A DNA stretch of 64,000 nt from Deltaproteobacteria bacterium (GCA_016713425.1 JADJPE010000005.1:992001-1056000), one strand, 5' to 3'. Shown: positions 35,120-44,324, counted from the first letter of the stretch. Program-made: numbers and translations. Notes: generated by a model from the letters alone, not told the origin.

Positions 35120-36559
35120 CTAGGAGGATGAACGTTGCGCGCCCTGGACTCTGGGACGCCGAATGACCGTCTTCTTGGCTTGAGTCGATCCCGACGCCGA
35201 CGCCGATGTCGTCTTCGTTTTCTTCGTCGTCATGGGGCTAACGGAGCGTGTGTGCTCTGCCGGTGCGGCGGCGATCCCATCCGCCACGCGCGTGTGTGAT
35301 GACGGCTTCTCTGTATCCCGAGCCTTCTCGTTCTTCTTCGACCTCTTCCGCTGGGTACGCGGCGGCAGACTGCTCGATTGCGCAGAATGGTTCGCGCAAG
35401 CCTCGCCAAGCGATGCGCCCTCAACGTCCCCAACCGCGACCGGGTCCAAGAGCGAAGGAATCTCGTCAGGCGCCACGGCCTCGTCAGGCGCCACGACCTC
35501 GTCAGCCGCCACGACCTCGTCAGCCGCCACGACCTCGTCAGGCGCCACGACCTCGTCAGGCGCCACGACCTCGTCAGGCGCCACGACCTCGTCAGGCGCC
35601 ACGACCTCGTCAGCCGCCACGACCTCGTCAGCCGCCACGACCTCGTCAGCCGCCACGACTTCGTCAGGCGCCGCGGCCTCTTCAAGACCGGCGACCACCT
35701 CGGGCGCCGGGACGCTGTCGGGTGCTGCGGCCTCAATCACGACCGCATCGACACGATCAGCGTGGGGATCCGCGTCCGCGGGCGACGGGCAAAGGAATGC
35801 GTCCGACACCTTTGTTGTGTCCGTCTCCTCGAGCGCTTCGTTTGCGGCCACCGTGCGGGTCACTCGCCCCGAACGTTTCTTCGGCCGTGTGGGGAACGCG
35901 AGGCGGGTGAAGGCTTCGTCGTAAAATATCAGGGCGGCCTCGAGCAGAAGACGGGCTTGGCGAAGAATGCGCTCAACCTCTTTCGCGCGACAGAGTAAAC
36001 GCTGCCGCAACGCCTCAGCCTCCGCGGCCGAGAGGTCGGAGCCCGCCTGCGCGGCCCTAATGGCATCTCGTTGGGCGCGAAGCTGATCGACGACCGGTTG
36101 CGCGAAAGCATACGCGGGCTCTTCAGCGAGAAGCCGCGCAACATACCCAGTTCGCAGGCGTCGTTCGAAGTCTTCGGCGTACTCATCGAGGGCCTCGAGC
36201 CGAGCCTTGCGAAGCTGCTCGAACTTCCGGACTGGGAACAGGACCTCGGCAATCGGCGCGCGTGCGCCAAGGTGGAACGTGATCCCCGCCAGCAATCGCT
36301 CGAGCGTATCGACCCACGGAACGGCAAGACTCAGCGCATGTTCTTCGCGGGCGAACGCAAATTCGGGCAGGCCGCGCACTTCGGCGAGAAGCTCGGCGCT
36401 CTCCGCCTCGGTGCGCATCAAGATCTCGGCCGCGATGGACACGATCGCACGGGCTCGATCAGCGCCTTCGATCTCCTCCAGACGCGCATGAGCCAAGAGC
36501 GCGCGCTCGTGCGCCACACTGAGGAGCAGGATCCAGTCGTAGGCATCGAAGCAATCCAT
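35120..36559 (-). CDS. Helical protein with a 12-copy A-P/A-D-E-V-V repeat and basic tail
   Basis: 479 residues from ATG 36559. Residues 1-~240 are mostly helical and charged (HERALLAHARLEEIEGADRA, AEAEALRQRLLCRAKEVERI); no known family. Then comes an acidic repeat of APDEVV/AADEVV (12 units), and a Lys/Arg/Ser-rich C-terminus (TKKTKTTSASASGS, KKTVIRRPRV) that looks like a nucleic-acid-binding tail. The acidic repeat next to a basic tail suggests a self-interacting disordered region. It diverges from the RND operon, sharing about 108 bases. Confidence 0.68.
   Translation of the reverse strand: MDCFDAYDWILLLSVAHERALLAHARLEEIEGADRARAIVSIAAEILMRTEAESAELLAEVRGLPEFAFAREEHALSLAVPWVDTLERLLAGITFHLGARAPIAEVLFPVRKFEQLRKARLEALDEYAEDFERRLRTGYVARLLAEEPAYAFAQPVVDQLRAQRDAIRAAQAGSDLSAAEAEALRQRLLCRAKEVERILRQARLLLEAALIFYDEAFTRLAFPTRPKKRSGRVTRTVAANEALEETDTTKVSDAFLCPSPADADPHADRVDAVVIEAAAPDSVPAPEVVAGLEEAAAPDEVVAADEVVAADEVVAADEVVAPDEVVAPDEVVAPDEVVAPDEVVAADEVVAADEVVAPDEAVAPDEIPSLLDPVAVGDVEGASLGEACANHSAQSSSLPPRTQRKRSKKNEKARDTEKPSSHTRVADGIAAAPAEHTRSVSPMTTKKTKTTSASASGSTQAKKTVIRRPRVQGAQRSSS
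35465..35680 (-). repeat. 18-bp minisatellite, 12 units, two variants
   Basis: Twelve contiguous 18-base units, nearly all GTCAGGCGCCACGACCTC or GTCAGCCGCCACGACCTC. The single G/C difference switches the encoded hexapeptide between APDEVV and AADEVV; order on the coding strand is P-A-A-A-P-P-P-P-A-A-P-P. There are no spacers, so this is not a CRISPR array. Confidence 0.95.
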
Positions 36560-36667
36560 CTTCCAAGAGCGGGTTAACACGTTCAGACTCTGTGGCCATC
36601 GCCAATCGAACGCCAAAGGCCGTGACATCCTTGACCCAAGGCGCACCTTGCCCTCAGCTAACCAGCG

Positions 36668-37999
36668 GTGGCCACCAGCCAGTCGTTCAGATCTTTCGAT
36701 CCCGATCCGTCGGCCCGTTCGTCCCCGGCCCGATTGTCCGCGGCCCGATTGTCCGCGGCCCGATTGTCCGCGGCCCGATTGTCCGCGGCCCGATTGTCCG
36801 CGGCCCGATTGTCCGCGGCCCGTTTGTCCCCGACCGCACTCTCCCTATGGGATGCCCTCAGGATCGCGGCTGTTCTCACATCGACCACCGCCACGTGGTT
36901 GTGGGTCATCGGCTGTACGGGCTGTAGCCGCGAAGAGACAGGTGAAGCCAAGCCTCAGACGAAGGGGTCAGGGACCATCACCTTTCCAGTCGACGTCGCG
37001 CCCGTAAAAACGCAGCCCGCGGACTACCGCATCGAGGCGGTCGGAACCATCGAGGCTTTCGAAGAGGTGCAGGTCACCTCACGGGTGGGTGGCGTCGTGG
37101 AACGGGTTGCTTTTGCGGAAGGCGACAGCGTTCAGGAGGGCAACCGACTCGTGTTCATCGAGCCGAAGCGCTATCGGCTCGCGGTCGAAGCCGCGCGCGC
37201 GACGTTGGCGCGGGCGCAAGCCGAGAAGGCGAGCGCGGAGCTTGCGCTCAAGCGTCGGGTCGACGCCAACGCCAAGAGCCCGGGGCTCGTGCGGAACGAA
37301 GACATCGACCAGGCCCGCGCACGCTTCGACATTGCGAGCGCGGCGGAGGCTGAGGCCCGCTCGGCCGCGAGTCTGGCGGAGCTCAATCTCCGCGACGCAT
37401 ACGTCCAGGCACCGGTGTCGGGAACGATCGACACCCGCATCGTCTCCACCGGGCAATACGTTCAGCCCGGCACGAAGCTCGCTACGATCGTCCGGCGCGA
37501 ACCACTCTTGTTTCGGTTCAGGGTCTCCGAGGCCGAAGCGGAGCGTCTGTCGGTTGGTGTGCCTCTCACCTTCGCGGTGCGTGGACAATCTGGCACGTTC
37601 GATGCGCGCATCACCCACGTGGCCGAAACCGCCGACTCGACCTCCCGCATGGTCGCGATCACCTCCGAAGTCACCGACAAGCGACGCGACGTCCTGAGAC
37701 CCGGCTCGTTTGCCCAAGCCACCGTCGAGGTCGGCGGCGAGCGGGAAGTACTCGTCATCAGCGAGACCGCCGTACGCCCGACAGAGCGCGGCTTCTTGGT
37801 TTTCGTCGTCGAAGGCGAGCGTGCGCGAGCCCAAGTCGTGGAGCTGGGGCTTCGAACGGCGAACGGCATGATCGAGGTTCGGACGGGTCTTCATGTGGAT
37901 GACATGATCGTCGTGCGGGGTGGCGAAGCGCTTCGCGAAGGTGCAAAGGTGCGCATCACAGAGCCAGGGACGGGCGTCCGGAAAGACGGCGCCTCTTGA
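36668..37999 (+). CDS. RND efflux membrane fusion (adaptor) lipoprotein
   Basis: 443 residues. After an unusual ARLSA-repeat leader (residues ~20-52) comes a hydrophobic signal with lipobox WVIGC, then the adaptor fold: a lipoyl-type half (SRVGGVVERVAFAEGDSVQEG), an α-hairpin (~165-240), the second lipoyl half (VQAPVSGTIDTRIVSTGQYV), a β-barrel and a membrane-proximal domain. It links the pump to an outer-membrane channel. Its TGA overlaps the pump's TTG start by three bases (37997-37999). The true start may lie after the repeats; ATG 36668 is used. No TolC-like gene is nearby. Confidence 0.88.
   Translation: MATSQSFRSFDPDPSARSSPARLSAARLSAARLSAARLSAARLSAARLSAARLSPTALSLWDALRIAAVLTSTTATWLWVIGCTGCSREETGEAKPQTKGSGTITFPVDVAPVKTQPADYRIEAVGTIEAFEEVQVTSRVGGVVERVAFAEGDSVQEGNRLVFIEPKRYRLAVEAARATLARAQAEKASAELALKRRVDANAKSPGLVRNEDIDQARARFDIASAAEAEARSAASLAELNLRDAYVQAPVSGTIDTRIVSTGQYVQPGTKLATIVRREPLLFRFRVSEAEAERLSVGVPLTFAVRGQSGTFDARITHVAETADSTSRMVAITSEVTDKRRDVLRPGSFAQATVEVGGEREVLVISETAVRPTERGFLVFVVEGERARAQVVELGLRTANGMIEVRTGLHVDDMIVVRGGEALREGAKVRITEPGTGVRKDGAS
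36729..36818 (+). repeat. 15-bp minisatellite in the RND adaptor leader
   Basis: Six perfect copies of CCCGATTGTCCGCGG, flanked by imperfect ones. Read as protein on the plus strand they give repeated ARLSA before the signal peptide. If translation starts downstream, the array sits in the 5' leader instead. Confidence 0.93.
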
Positions 38000-40900
38000 A
38001 CTTGACCGAGGTCTCGATCCGGAAGCCGGTCTTGGCTTGGATGATCATGCTCGCCGCGATCGTCTTCGGGCTGGTCGCAGGGCGACGCATCGGCATCTCG
38101 CAGTTTCCGGACGTCGACTTCCCGACCGTGAATGTCCGGGTAAGCTGGGAAGGCGCGGCCCCCGAAGTGATGGAGGCCGACGTCGTCGAGATCATCGAAG
38201 AGAGTCTGGTCCAGGTCGAAGGCATTCGCTCGATCACATCGAATGTTCGCCAAGGACAAGCCAACATCACGCTCGAGCTCGAGCTCTCGCGCGACGTCGA
38301 TCTGGCGGTGCAGGAGGTGCAGTCGTTCATCGCTCAGGCAAATCGCTTGCTCCCGAGTGATCTCGATCCTCCGGTCGTCTCGAAGACCAACCCCGAAGAT
38401 CAGCCGATCATGTGGATCGGGGTTTCGGGCCCGTACTCCCGTCAGTTCCTGAGCGAGTTTGCGCGCTATCGCCTGAAGGAGCGGCTTCAGACAGTGCCCG
38501 GCGTCGGCGAGATCTTTCTCGGCGGATACCTGGAGCGAAACGTACGCATTTGGGTCGACGCCGACCGTCTGGAGGCACGGAAGCTCACCGTCACCGACAT
38601 CGCGAGCGCGCTACGACGCGAGCACGTAGAGCTCCCCGCGGGGCGAATCGAAACCGCCGGGCGCGAGCTGACCGTGCGCGTTCTCGGGGAGGCGATCGAT
38701 CTCGAGAGCCTGCGAAAACTCGTCATCCGCGAGGTGGACGGAGCCCCCACCTATCTTTCGGACGTCGCGCTGGTCGAAGACGGCTTCGAGGATGTCCGAC
38801 GTCTCGGACGCATCAACGGCGAGCCGGCTCAAGGGCTGGGCGTACGAAAGCAAAGAGGCGCCAATGCGGTCGCGGTCGCGCGTGGCGTCCGGCAGGTGAT
38901 TCAGGACCTCGAGAGCACCGGCCCCGAGGGGTTGCGCGTCGGCGTCAACTTCGATGGCACTCAGTTCATCGAAGAGTCGGTGCATGAGATCCAGTTCGAG
39001 CTCGTCTTGTCCGTGTTGCTCACCGCGCTCGTGTGCTGGGTGTTCCTGGGTTCACTCTCGAGCACGCTCAACGTCGTGCTTGCGATCCCGATGTCGCTTC
39101 TCGGAACGGTGGCCATCATCTATTTCCTCGGCTACACGCTCAACACCTTCACTCTCTTGGCTCTTGGTTTGGCGGTCGGCATCGTCGTCGACGATGCCAT
39201 CATGGTGCTCGAGAACATCTACCGTCACTCGGAGATGGGCAAAGAGCGACGACTTGCGGCCTGGGAGGGCACGAAGGAGATCACGTTCGCAGCGCTCGCA
39301 TCGACGGTCGCCATCGTCGCAATCTTCATCCCGGTCATATTCATGGACGGCGTCGTAGGGCGCTACTTCCTCCAGTTTGGGGTCGCTTTGAGTCTCGCCG
39401 TGATTCTGTCTTATCTCGAAGCGATCACGCTCGCCCCCTCTCGATGTGCACAACTTCTCGACACCTCTCATCAACGAACGACCGCCGTGGGCAGGATCGT
39501 CGACCGAGGTCTGGGTTGGCTTTCCGATCTCTACGCTCGCTGGCTGGCGATCGCCCTTCGGGCGCCAGGCGCAGTCACCTTCCTGGCTCTGATACTCTTC
39601 ATCGGGTCGGTCTTCGTGCTGCGCGCGCTTCCGATGGAGTTCACACCGTCGCAAGATCAGAGTCGACTCATGATTCGAACGCAGACGGCCGTTGGTTCGA
39701 ACCTCGAGGAGACGGATCGGATCTTCCGCGAAGCCGAAGCCTTCATCAATCAGCGCCCCGAAGTCGATCGCACGATGGCCATCGTCGGTGGTTTTGGGGG
39801 CGGGGACGTAAACAGCGGCACGATCTTCTTGACGATGGTCCCGCCCGAGCAGCGAATGTCACAGGCCGAGTTTGCCGCGATGGCTCGAAAGGCGCTCAAC
39901 CAGATTCCTGGTCTCCGCGCGGTGGTCATAGACCTCTCCCAGCAAGGATTCACGGCAAGACGTGGCTTCCCAGTCGAGTTCTCGGTACGAGGGTCCAACT
40001 GGAACGAGCTTATCGCGGCCTCGGACATCATGCGGCAGCAGCTCGCTGCATCAGGTGTGGTGGTCGACGTCGACACCGACTATGAACTCGGTCTCCCAGA
40101 GCTTAGGATCGAGCCGGACCGAGCCCGTGCCGCCAACATGGGCATTTCGATCGAGGATGTCGCGACGACGATCAACGCGCTTATTGGTGGCGTGCGGGTC
40201 GGCAAGTACAACACCGGGGGAAGGCGGATCGATGTTCGTCTTCGACTTCTTGCATCGCAGCGCGCCCGCCCCAGCGACATAGGGCGCCTCAAAGTCCGGG
40301 CACGCGACAACCTCCTCGTGCCACTCTCGATCCTGACGACATTTTCCGAGCGTCCCGCGCTCCAGTCGATCACGCGGCAGGATCGAGAGCGCGCGATCTC
40401 GATCTTCGCCAACGTCGCGCCGGGTCACGCGCAGGACGAAGCGCTCCGCAAAGTCGAAGAGCTCGCGGCTGGGCTCCCGGCGGGTGTTCACGTCGTCCTC
40501 GGCGGCGCGAGCGTTGCTTTCCGAGAGTCCATGCTAAGTTTGGCGTTCGCCTTCGCGATGGGCATCTTGGTCGCCTACATGGTGCTCGCGGCTCAGTTCA
40601 ACTCGTTCCTTCATCCCGTCACGGTGCTCACCATCCTTCCGCTTTCGGTGGCAGGCGCCGCTGGTGCACTTCTGCTGACCGGCGAGTCTCTCAACATGTT
40701 CAGCATGATCGGGCTCCTGCTCTTGATGGGGCTGGTGAAGAAGAACTCGATCATCCTTGTCGACTACGCCAACCAGCTTCGTGAGACCGGGCTCTCGCCT
40801 CACGACGCTGTCCTTCGGGCCGGTCCGCTCCGACTGCGCCCCATCCTGATGACCACGACCGCCACCATGTGCGCGGCGCTTCCGATCGCGCTCGGGCTCG

Positions 40901-41070
40901 GCCCCGGATCCGAGATTCGCACGCCGATGGCCTACGCGATCTTGGGCGGAATGCTGGTCTCCACGCCGCTAAGTCTTTTCGTGGTGCCCTGCTTCTATTT
41001 GCTGGCAAGCCGTCTGAAGGCATCACGCGGTCGGGCGCGTGTGATGGGTTCTCTCAACTCGGTCGACTGA
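37996..41070 (+). CDS. RND multidrug efflux transporter (AcrB/MexF type)
   Basis: 1024 residues, the full length. It has the two six-helix halves and two large periplasmic loops. Key proton-relay residues are present: VDDAIMVLEN in helix 4 (Asp pair near 399-400) and GLVKKNSIILVD in helix 10 (Lys). N-terminal SIRKPVLAWMIMLAAIVFGL, QFPDVDFPTV and the late MAYAILGGMLVSTPLSLFVVP are standard HAE1-family sequence. It starts at TTG 37996, overlapping the adaptor stop, so the two are co-translated. Substrate is not predictable. A perfect inverted repeat follows the stop codon. Confidence 0.95.
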   Translation: MNLTEVSIRKPVLAWMIMLAAIVFGLVAGRRIGISQFPDVDFPTVNVRVSWEGAAPEVMEADVVEIIEESLVQVEGIRSITSNVRQGQANITLELELSRDVDLAVQEVQSFIAQANRLLPSDLDPPVVSKTNPEDQPIMWIGVSGPYSRQFLSEFARYRLKERLQTVPGVGEIFLGGYLERNVRIWVDADRLEARKLTVTDIASALRREHVELPAGRIETAGRELTVRVLGEAIDLESLRKLVIREVDGAPTYLSDVALVEDGFEDVRRLGRINGEPAQGLGVRKQRGANAVAVARGVRQVIQDLESTGPEGLRVGVNFDGTQFIEESVHEIQFELVLSVLLTALVCWVFLGSLSSTLNVVLAIPMSLLGTVAIIYFLGYTLNTFTLLALGLAVGIVVDDAIMVLENIYRHSEMGKERRLAAWEGTKEITFAALASTVAIVAIFIPVIFMDGVVGRYFLQFGVALSLAVILSYLEAITLAPSRCAQLLDTSHQRTTAVGRIVDRGLGWLSDLYARWLAIALRAPGAVTFLALILFIGSVFVLRALPMEFTPSQDQSRLMIRTQTAVGSNLEETDRIFREAEAFINQRPEVDRTMAIVGGFGGGDVNSGTIFLTMVPPEQRMSQAEFAAMARKALNQIPGLRAVVIDLSQQGFTARRGFPVEFSVRGSNWNELIAASDIMRQQLAASGVVVDVDTDYELGLPELRIEPDRARAANMGISIEDVATTINALIGGVRVGKYNTGGRRIDVRLRLLASQRARPSDIGRLKVRARDNLLVPLSILTTFSERPALQSITRQDRERAISIFANVAPGHAQDEALRKVEELAAGLPAGVHVVLGGASVAFRESMLSLAFAFAMGILVAYMVLAAQFNSFLHPVTVLTILPLSVAGAAGALLLTGESLNMFSMIGLLLLMGLVKKNSIILVDYANQLRETGLSPHDAVLRAGPLRLRPILMTTTATMCAALPIALGLGPGSEIRTPMAYAILGGMLVSTPLSLFVVPCFYLLASRLKASRGRARVMGSLNSVD

Positions 41071-41072
41071 CC

Positions 41073-41089
41073 CGGTCACATCGTGACCG
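41073..41089. promoter_or_regulatory. Perfect inverted repeat after the RND pump gene
   Basis: CGGTCAC-ATC-GTGACCG: 7-bp perfect arms with a 3-base spacer, three bases after the pump's TGA. There is no T-run. It could be a compact terminator stem or a dimeric operator for the downstream gene. Confidence 0.45.
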
Positions 41090-41385
41090 CGACGGCACGA
41101 CGCATCAGACATCGACTTACATTTAGGGTGAGCAACCGTATCAGACACCTCATCCTTCAGGCTGCGGCCTGGCGGTCACACTCGAGCCGCGGGTGGCTGC
41201 AACTGCGCGGAGATCTTTACTCATTACCGGCCGGTCAACATGTGGTCAAAGAGCCACACGTGAGAAACCGCACGGTTCCGCGCTCAAACCGTTCGGTTTC
41301 TAAGGATTCCCCGGTGTCGCCCCTGGAGACAATTCTCATTGGCCAAACCGAATGGCACCATGATTGCTATCCAGCGGGCGCAACA
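41090..41385. other. Long leader region before the M23 peptidase gene
   Basis: About 300 bases with a continuous but unconvincing open frame. It holds the σ54-like site at 41353-41368; the rest is a plausible place for activator sites, but no other motif is clear. Confidence 0.4.
41353..41368 (+). promoter_or_regulatory. σ54 (RpoN)-type -24/-12 promoter
   Basis: TGGCAC, five bases, TTGCT: an exact match to the TGGCAC-N5-TTGCW consensus with correct spacing. Transcription would begin near 41379-41381, only a few bases before the ATG at 41386. Other TGGCAC occurrences I checked lack a correctly spaced TTGCW. Confidence 0.55.
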
Positions 41386-42840
41386 ATGAGGCAACACCAG
41401 CCAGAACGCCGACGCGAGGCGAGGTTCGGCGGCCCGTTCGCATGCGTGGCGCGGATCCTGATCGCAGCAAGCCTCGCCGTGTTCGGCCTGACCGGAGCAC
41501 CCAGAGCGGCGTCTGCGTCCAAGCAAGAAACACGAGCACACGAGCGATCGAAGCGGAGCAACACGCGTCTTCGAGCTGACAAGCGGAGCGCATCGCGGCG
41601 AACCAAGGCAAAAGCGAAGTCGAAGGTAGCGCGCGCGTCGGAGCCCGTTTCGACGGTGGTCGTGACCTTGGACCGCGGGCGAAGCTTTGAGCGAAGCCTA
41701 ACGGACCACGGGGTGGGCGCGAAGGATGCGGCTCAGCTCGCGCGCGTCGCTCGTCGCATTGGCGCGCGCGAATCACTTCGTCGAGGCGCGGTCTACGAAA
41801 TGGAGCTCACGGCGAACGGCCGTCTCTTGTCGTTTACCCATCACACCTATCCGGGGATCATTTATCGCGTGGTCCGACGAGGCCAGAAGCTCAAGGCGGA
41901 AACGACGCGCGTCGAACCGCGACATCGCGTCGTGCGGATCTCGGGATCGATCGGCGGGTCCTTCGTGAGCTCACTCGAGCGACTTGGCGGCGATCCAGCG
42001 CTCGCGTTCATGATTTCTGAGCTGTTCTCTCGTGACGCCGATCTGCTCAAGAAGGCCACGCGCGGGGATCGGATCGACCTCCTCGTTGAACGCATCGAAG
42101 CGGGGCCCGACCTGCTCGGTTACGGCCACGTACTTGCTGCACGCTATGAGCGCACAGACGGACGCACCTTGTTCGCGTTCCACCACATCACTGAGGATGG
42201 CTCCGAAGGTTATTTCGACGAACTTGGGCGCCCCCTCGCCGGACACCGCTTTCAAGTGCCGGTCGCGAAGGCCCACGTCACAAGCGTCTTTGGAAGCCGG
42301 CTGCACCCAATTCTCCGCCGGCCGCGACCACACTGGGGCATCGATTTTGCGGCAGCAACGGGAACGCCCATCCATGCAGTCGCGGCCGGGGTCGTCGAGT
42401 ACGCGCAGTGGCATCGCCAACTAGGACGCGTCGTCGTCATCCGACATGCGAACGGCGTCGAGACCAAGTACGCGCACATGTCCTATTTCGCGCCAGGGAT
42501 TCGGAAGGGGAAACGGATCGGCCGTGGCACCCGAATCGGGGGCGTGGGCGCAACGGGCCTCGCCACCGGCGCTCATCTTCACCTCGAGGCGAAAATCAAC
42601 GGTCGCCTCATCGACCCGGCAACTCTGATCCTTCCTGAGCCGCCCTCGCTCTCTGATACAGAGCTCAGCATGCTGCGAGGTCGAGTTCTGGACACCTGGG
42701 AAGAGCTCGAGTCGGCGCGTTTCCAGTCCTCCGGCGGGTCGTTGATTGGTGACGGCAACACACTCGACCTCAACCTTCCGAACCTCGCGATCGTCGATCC
42801 GGAGCAGCTCCTGCTCGTAGACGATGGCGTCCGCTCCTAG
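41386..42840 (+). CDS. M23-family (LytM) metallopeptidase, secreted
   Basis: 484 residues. A signal-like N-terminus (ARILIAASLAVFGLTGAPRA) is followed by a Lys/Arg/Ser-rich linker, a LysM/opacity-like region (SVVTLDRGRSF-type strands; ~85-290) and the peptidase: HPILRRPRPHWGIDFAAATG with the zinc His and Asp (~315) and GAHLHLEAKIN with the HxH (~396). It would cleave peptidoglycan cross-links. ATG 41386 is the chosen start; a longer frame reaches 41083, but the σ54-like site argues for the short form. The stop codon lies in the first unit of a 17-bp repeat array. Confidence 0.88.
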   Translation: MRQHQPERRREARFGGPFACVARILIAASLAVFGLTGAPRAASASKQETRAHERSKRSNTRLRADKRSASRRTKAKAKSKVARASEPVSTVVVTLDRGRSFERSLTDHGVGAKDAAQLARVARRIGARESLRRGAVYEMELTANGRLLSFTHHTYPGIIYRVVRRGQKLKAETTRVEPRHRVVRISGSIGGSFVSSLERLGGDPALAFMISELFSRDADLLKKATRGDRIDLLVERIEAGPDLLGYGHVLAARYERTDGRTLFAFHHITEDGSEGYFDELGRPLAGHRFQVPVAKAHVTSVFGSRLHPILRRPRPHWGIDFAAATGTPIHAVAAGVVEYAQWHRQLGRVVVIRHANGVETKYAHMSYFAPGIRKGKRIGRGTRIGGVGATGLATGAHLHLEAKINGRLIDPATLILPEPPSLSDTELSMLRGRVLDTWEELESARFQSSGGSLIGDGNTLDLNLPNLAIVDPEQLLLVDDGVRS

Positions 42841-42951
42841 CCCTCCCTCGCTCCTAGCCCGCCGGCGCTCCTAGCCCACCCTCGCTCCTAGCCCGCCCTC
42901 GCTCCTTGGCCCGCTGGCGCTCCTAGCCCGCCGGCGCTCCTAGCCCACCGG
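42832..42951 (+). repeat. 17-bp tandem array across the M23 peptidase stop codon
   Basis: Seven units of about 17 bases (one is 18), consensus CGCTCCTAGCCCGCCGG. The peptidase's TAG stop is in unit 1 and TAG recurs in most later units. The array ends 11 bases before the Hsp70-like frame begins, so it also fills that gene's leader. Confidence 0.9.
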
Positions 42952-42962
42952 CGCTCGCCAGT

Positions 42963-44324
42963 TTGTCCTCGACACTGGAGCTAGGCTTTGGCAGACCAGC
43001 TCACTTGCAGTCCGCGAAATCCTTTGGAATCGATTTTGGCACGAGCAATTCGGCGCTGGCGGTGGCCGATGCGGACGGCGCTGTGAGACTCGCCCGCTTC
43101 GAGATCCCAACGACCGTTCCGTTGTCGACGACGAATCAGTCACGCTTGGCCTCCACCTGCCCGTCGGTGTTGTTCGCTTCGACGCGACGCGCTCAGATCT
43201 CAGCCGGATACGACGCCATCTCGCACTACATCGAGACCGCTCGCGACGGGCGTTTCATCCAGTCGATGAAGGCGTTCTTGCCCAAGTCGAACTTCACCGG
43301 GACGAGCATCGGGGGACGCGTGCTTCGTTTGGAAGATCTTGTCGCCGAATTCTTGGACCGATTGATTCGAGACGCAAAGAAGTCGCTCGGGGTCGAGCTC
43401 GACGGCTTGGTCACCTTCGGACGGCCCGCGCGCTTCTCGAACGATCCGGAAGAAGAGGCGCTCGCCGAAACCCGATTCCGAGCCGCGATCGAGGCCGTCG
43501 GCGTTCGAGACTATTCGCTCCTTCGCGAGCCCACCGCCGCCGCCTTGGCCTATGAGTCCGAGCTCACCACCGAGGAAACAGTCTTCGTTGTCGACTTAGG
43601 CGGTGGAACGTCCGACTTCACGCTCATGCGCCTCGGCCCGAGGTATCGGTCGAAAAGGGACGACGCCAGCCGCGTCCTGGCAACGGGCGGCATCTCGGTA
43701 GCGGGCGATGCGTTCGACGGGCAAATCGTCGAAGCTTGCTTGTTCGAGCCGCTGGGCTACGGCAGCCAGTACCGGGCGTTCACGAGCCTCACGCGCGTGC
43801 CGCACTGGATCTTTCACAAGCTCAAACGCTGGAACCACGTGAGCTTTCTCAAGGAACGAACATACCTGGAGTTCTTGCGCAACGTGGAGCGAACGTCCGA
43901 TGCACCGGAAGCCATCGCGGCGCTCCTTCAGGTCGTCGAGGACGACCTTGGCTACGTATTGTTTCGCGCCGTCGAGCGATCGAAACGCGGCCTTCAGCAC
44001 GAGAGCGAAGACGAGAGCGAGATTTTCGATGAAGATCTGCCCGTCGGCGCGGCGCTCACCCGCAAGGCCTTCCGCGAAGCCACGCAGGACCTACGCGACA
44101 ACATTGAAGCAACGGCGCTCGAAGTTCTGGCCAGCGGACAGGTTCAGCCGGCCGAAGTCGACGCCGTCTTCATGACCGGAGGGACGAGTCTCCTCCCCGA
44201 GATCCAAAACACCTTTCGCGCCCTCTTCGGTCCCGAAAAGATCCGGGTGCGGGACATGTTCACCAGCGTAGTTCAGGGACTGGCGAGCAGCGGTCATGCA
44301 CAAAGATCGCGCTCGAATTTGTGA
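42963..44324 (+). CDS. YegD-like Hsp70-family ATPase
   Basis: 453 residues containing only the actin/Hsp70 nucleotide-binding fold: phosphate loop 1 FGIDFGTSNSALAV (~21), the connecting REPTAAALAY, phosphate loop 2 VVDLGGGTSDFTLM (~210) and adenosine motif VFMTGGTSLLPEI (~402). There is no peptide-binding domain, as in E. coli YegD. Function is unclear (chaperone-like). The only start consistent with the length is TTG 42963, which lacks a ribosome-binding site, so the N-terminal 15-20 residues are uncertain. Confidence 0.87.
   Translation: MSSTLELGFGRPAHLQSAKSFGIDFGTSNSALAVADADGAVRLARFEIPTTVPLSTTNQSRLASTCPSVLFASTRRAQISAGYDAISHYIETARDGRFIQSMKAFLPKSNFTGTSIGGRVLRLEDLVAEFLDRLIRDAKKSLGVELDGLVTFGRPARFSNDPEEEALAETRFRAAIEAVGVRDYSLLREPTAAALAYESELTTEETVFVVDLGGGTSDFTLMRLGPRYRSKRDDASRVLATGGISVAGDAFDGQIVEACLFEPLGYGSQYRAFTSLTRVPHWIFHKLKRWNHVSFLKERTYLEFLRNVERTSDAPEAIAALLQVVEDDLGYVLFRAVERSKRGLQHESEDESEIFDEDLPVGAALTRKAFREATQDLRDNIEATALEVLASGQVQPAEVDAVFMTGGTSLLPEIQNTFRALFGPEKIRVRDMFTSVVQGLASSGHAQRSRSNL

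Noticed and set aside
35465..35680. Possible CRISPR array
   Set aside because: Repeats are contiguous with no spacers, in frame within a protein, and no cas genes are nearby.
35232..35998. Plus-strand frames over the APDEVV repeat
   Set aside because: All three plus frames are open because the 18-bp repeat has no stops; composition is low complexity (Ser-Gly-Ala-Thr, Arg-Pro-Gln or Arg-His-Asp-Leu).
36658..36951. Minus-strand Asn-Arg-Ala-Ala-Asp repeat frame
   Set aside because: Reverse reading of the 15-bp array in the RND adaptor leader.
41083..41385. N-terminal extension of the M23 peptidase
   Set aside because: The extension is not signal-like, and an exact σ54-type site lies within it just before ATG 41386.
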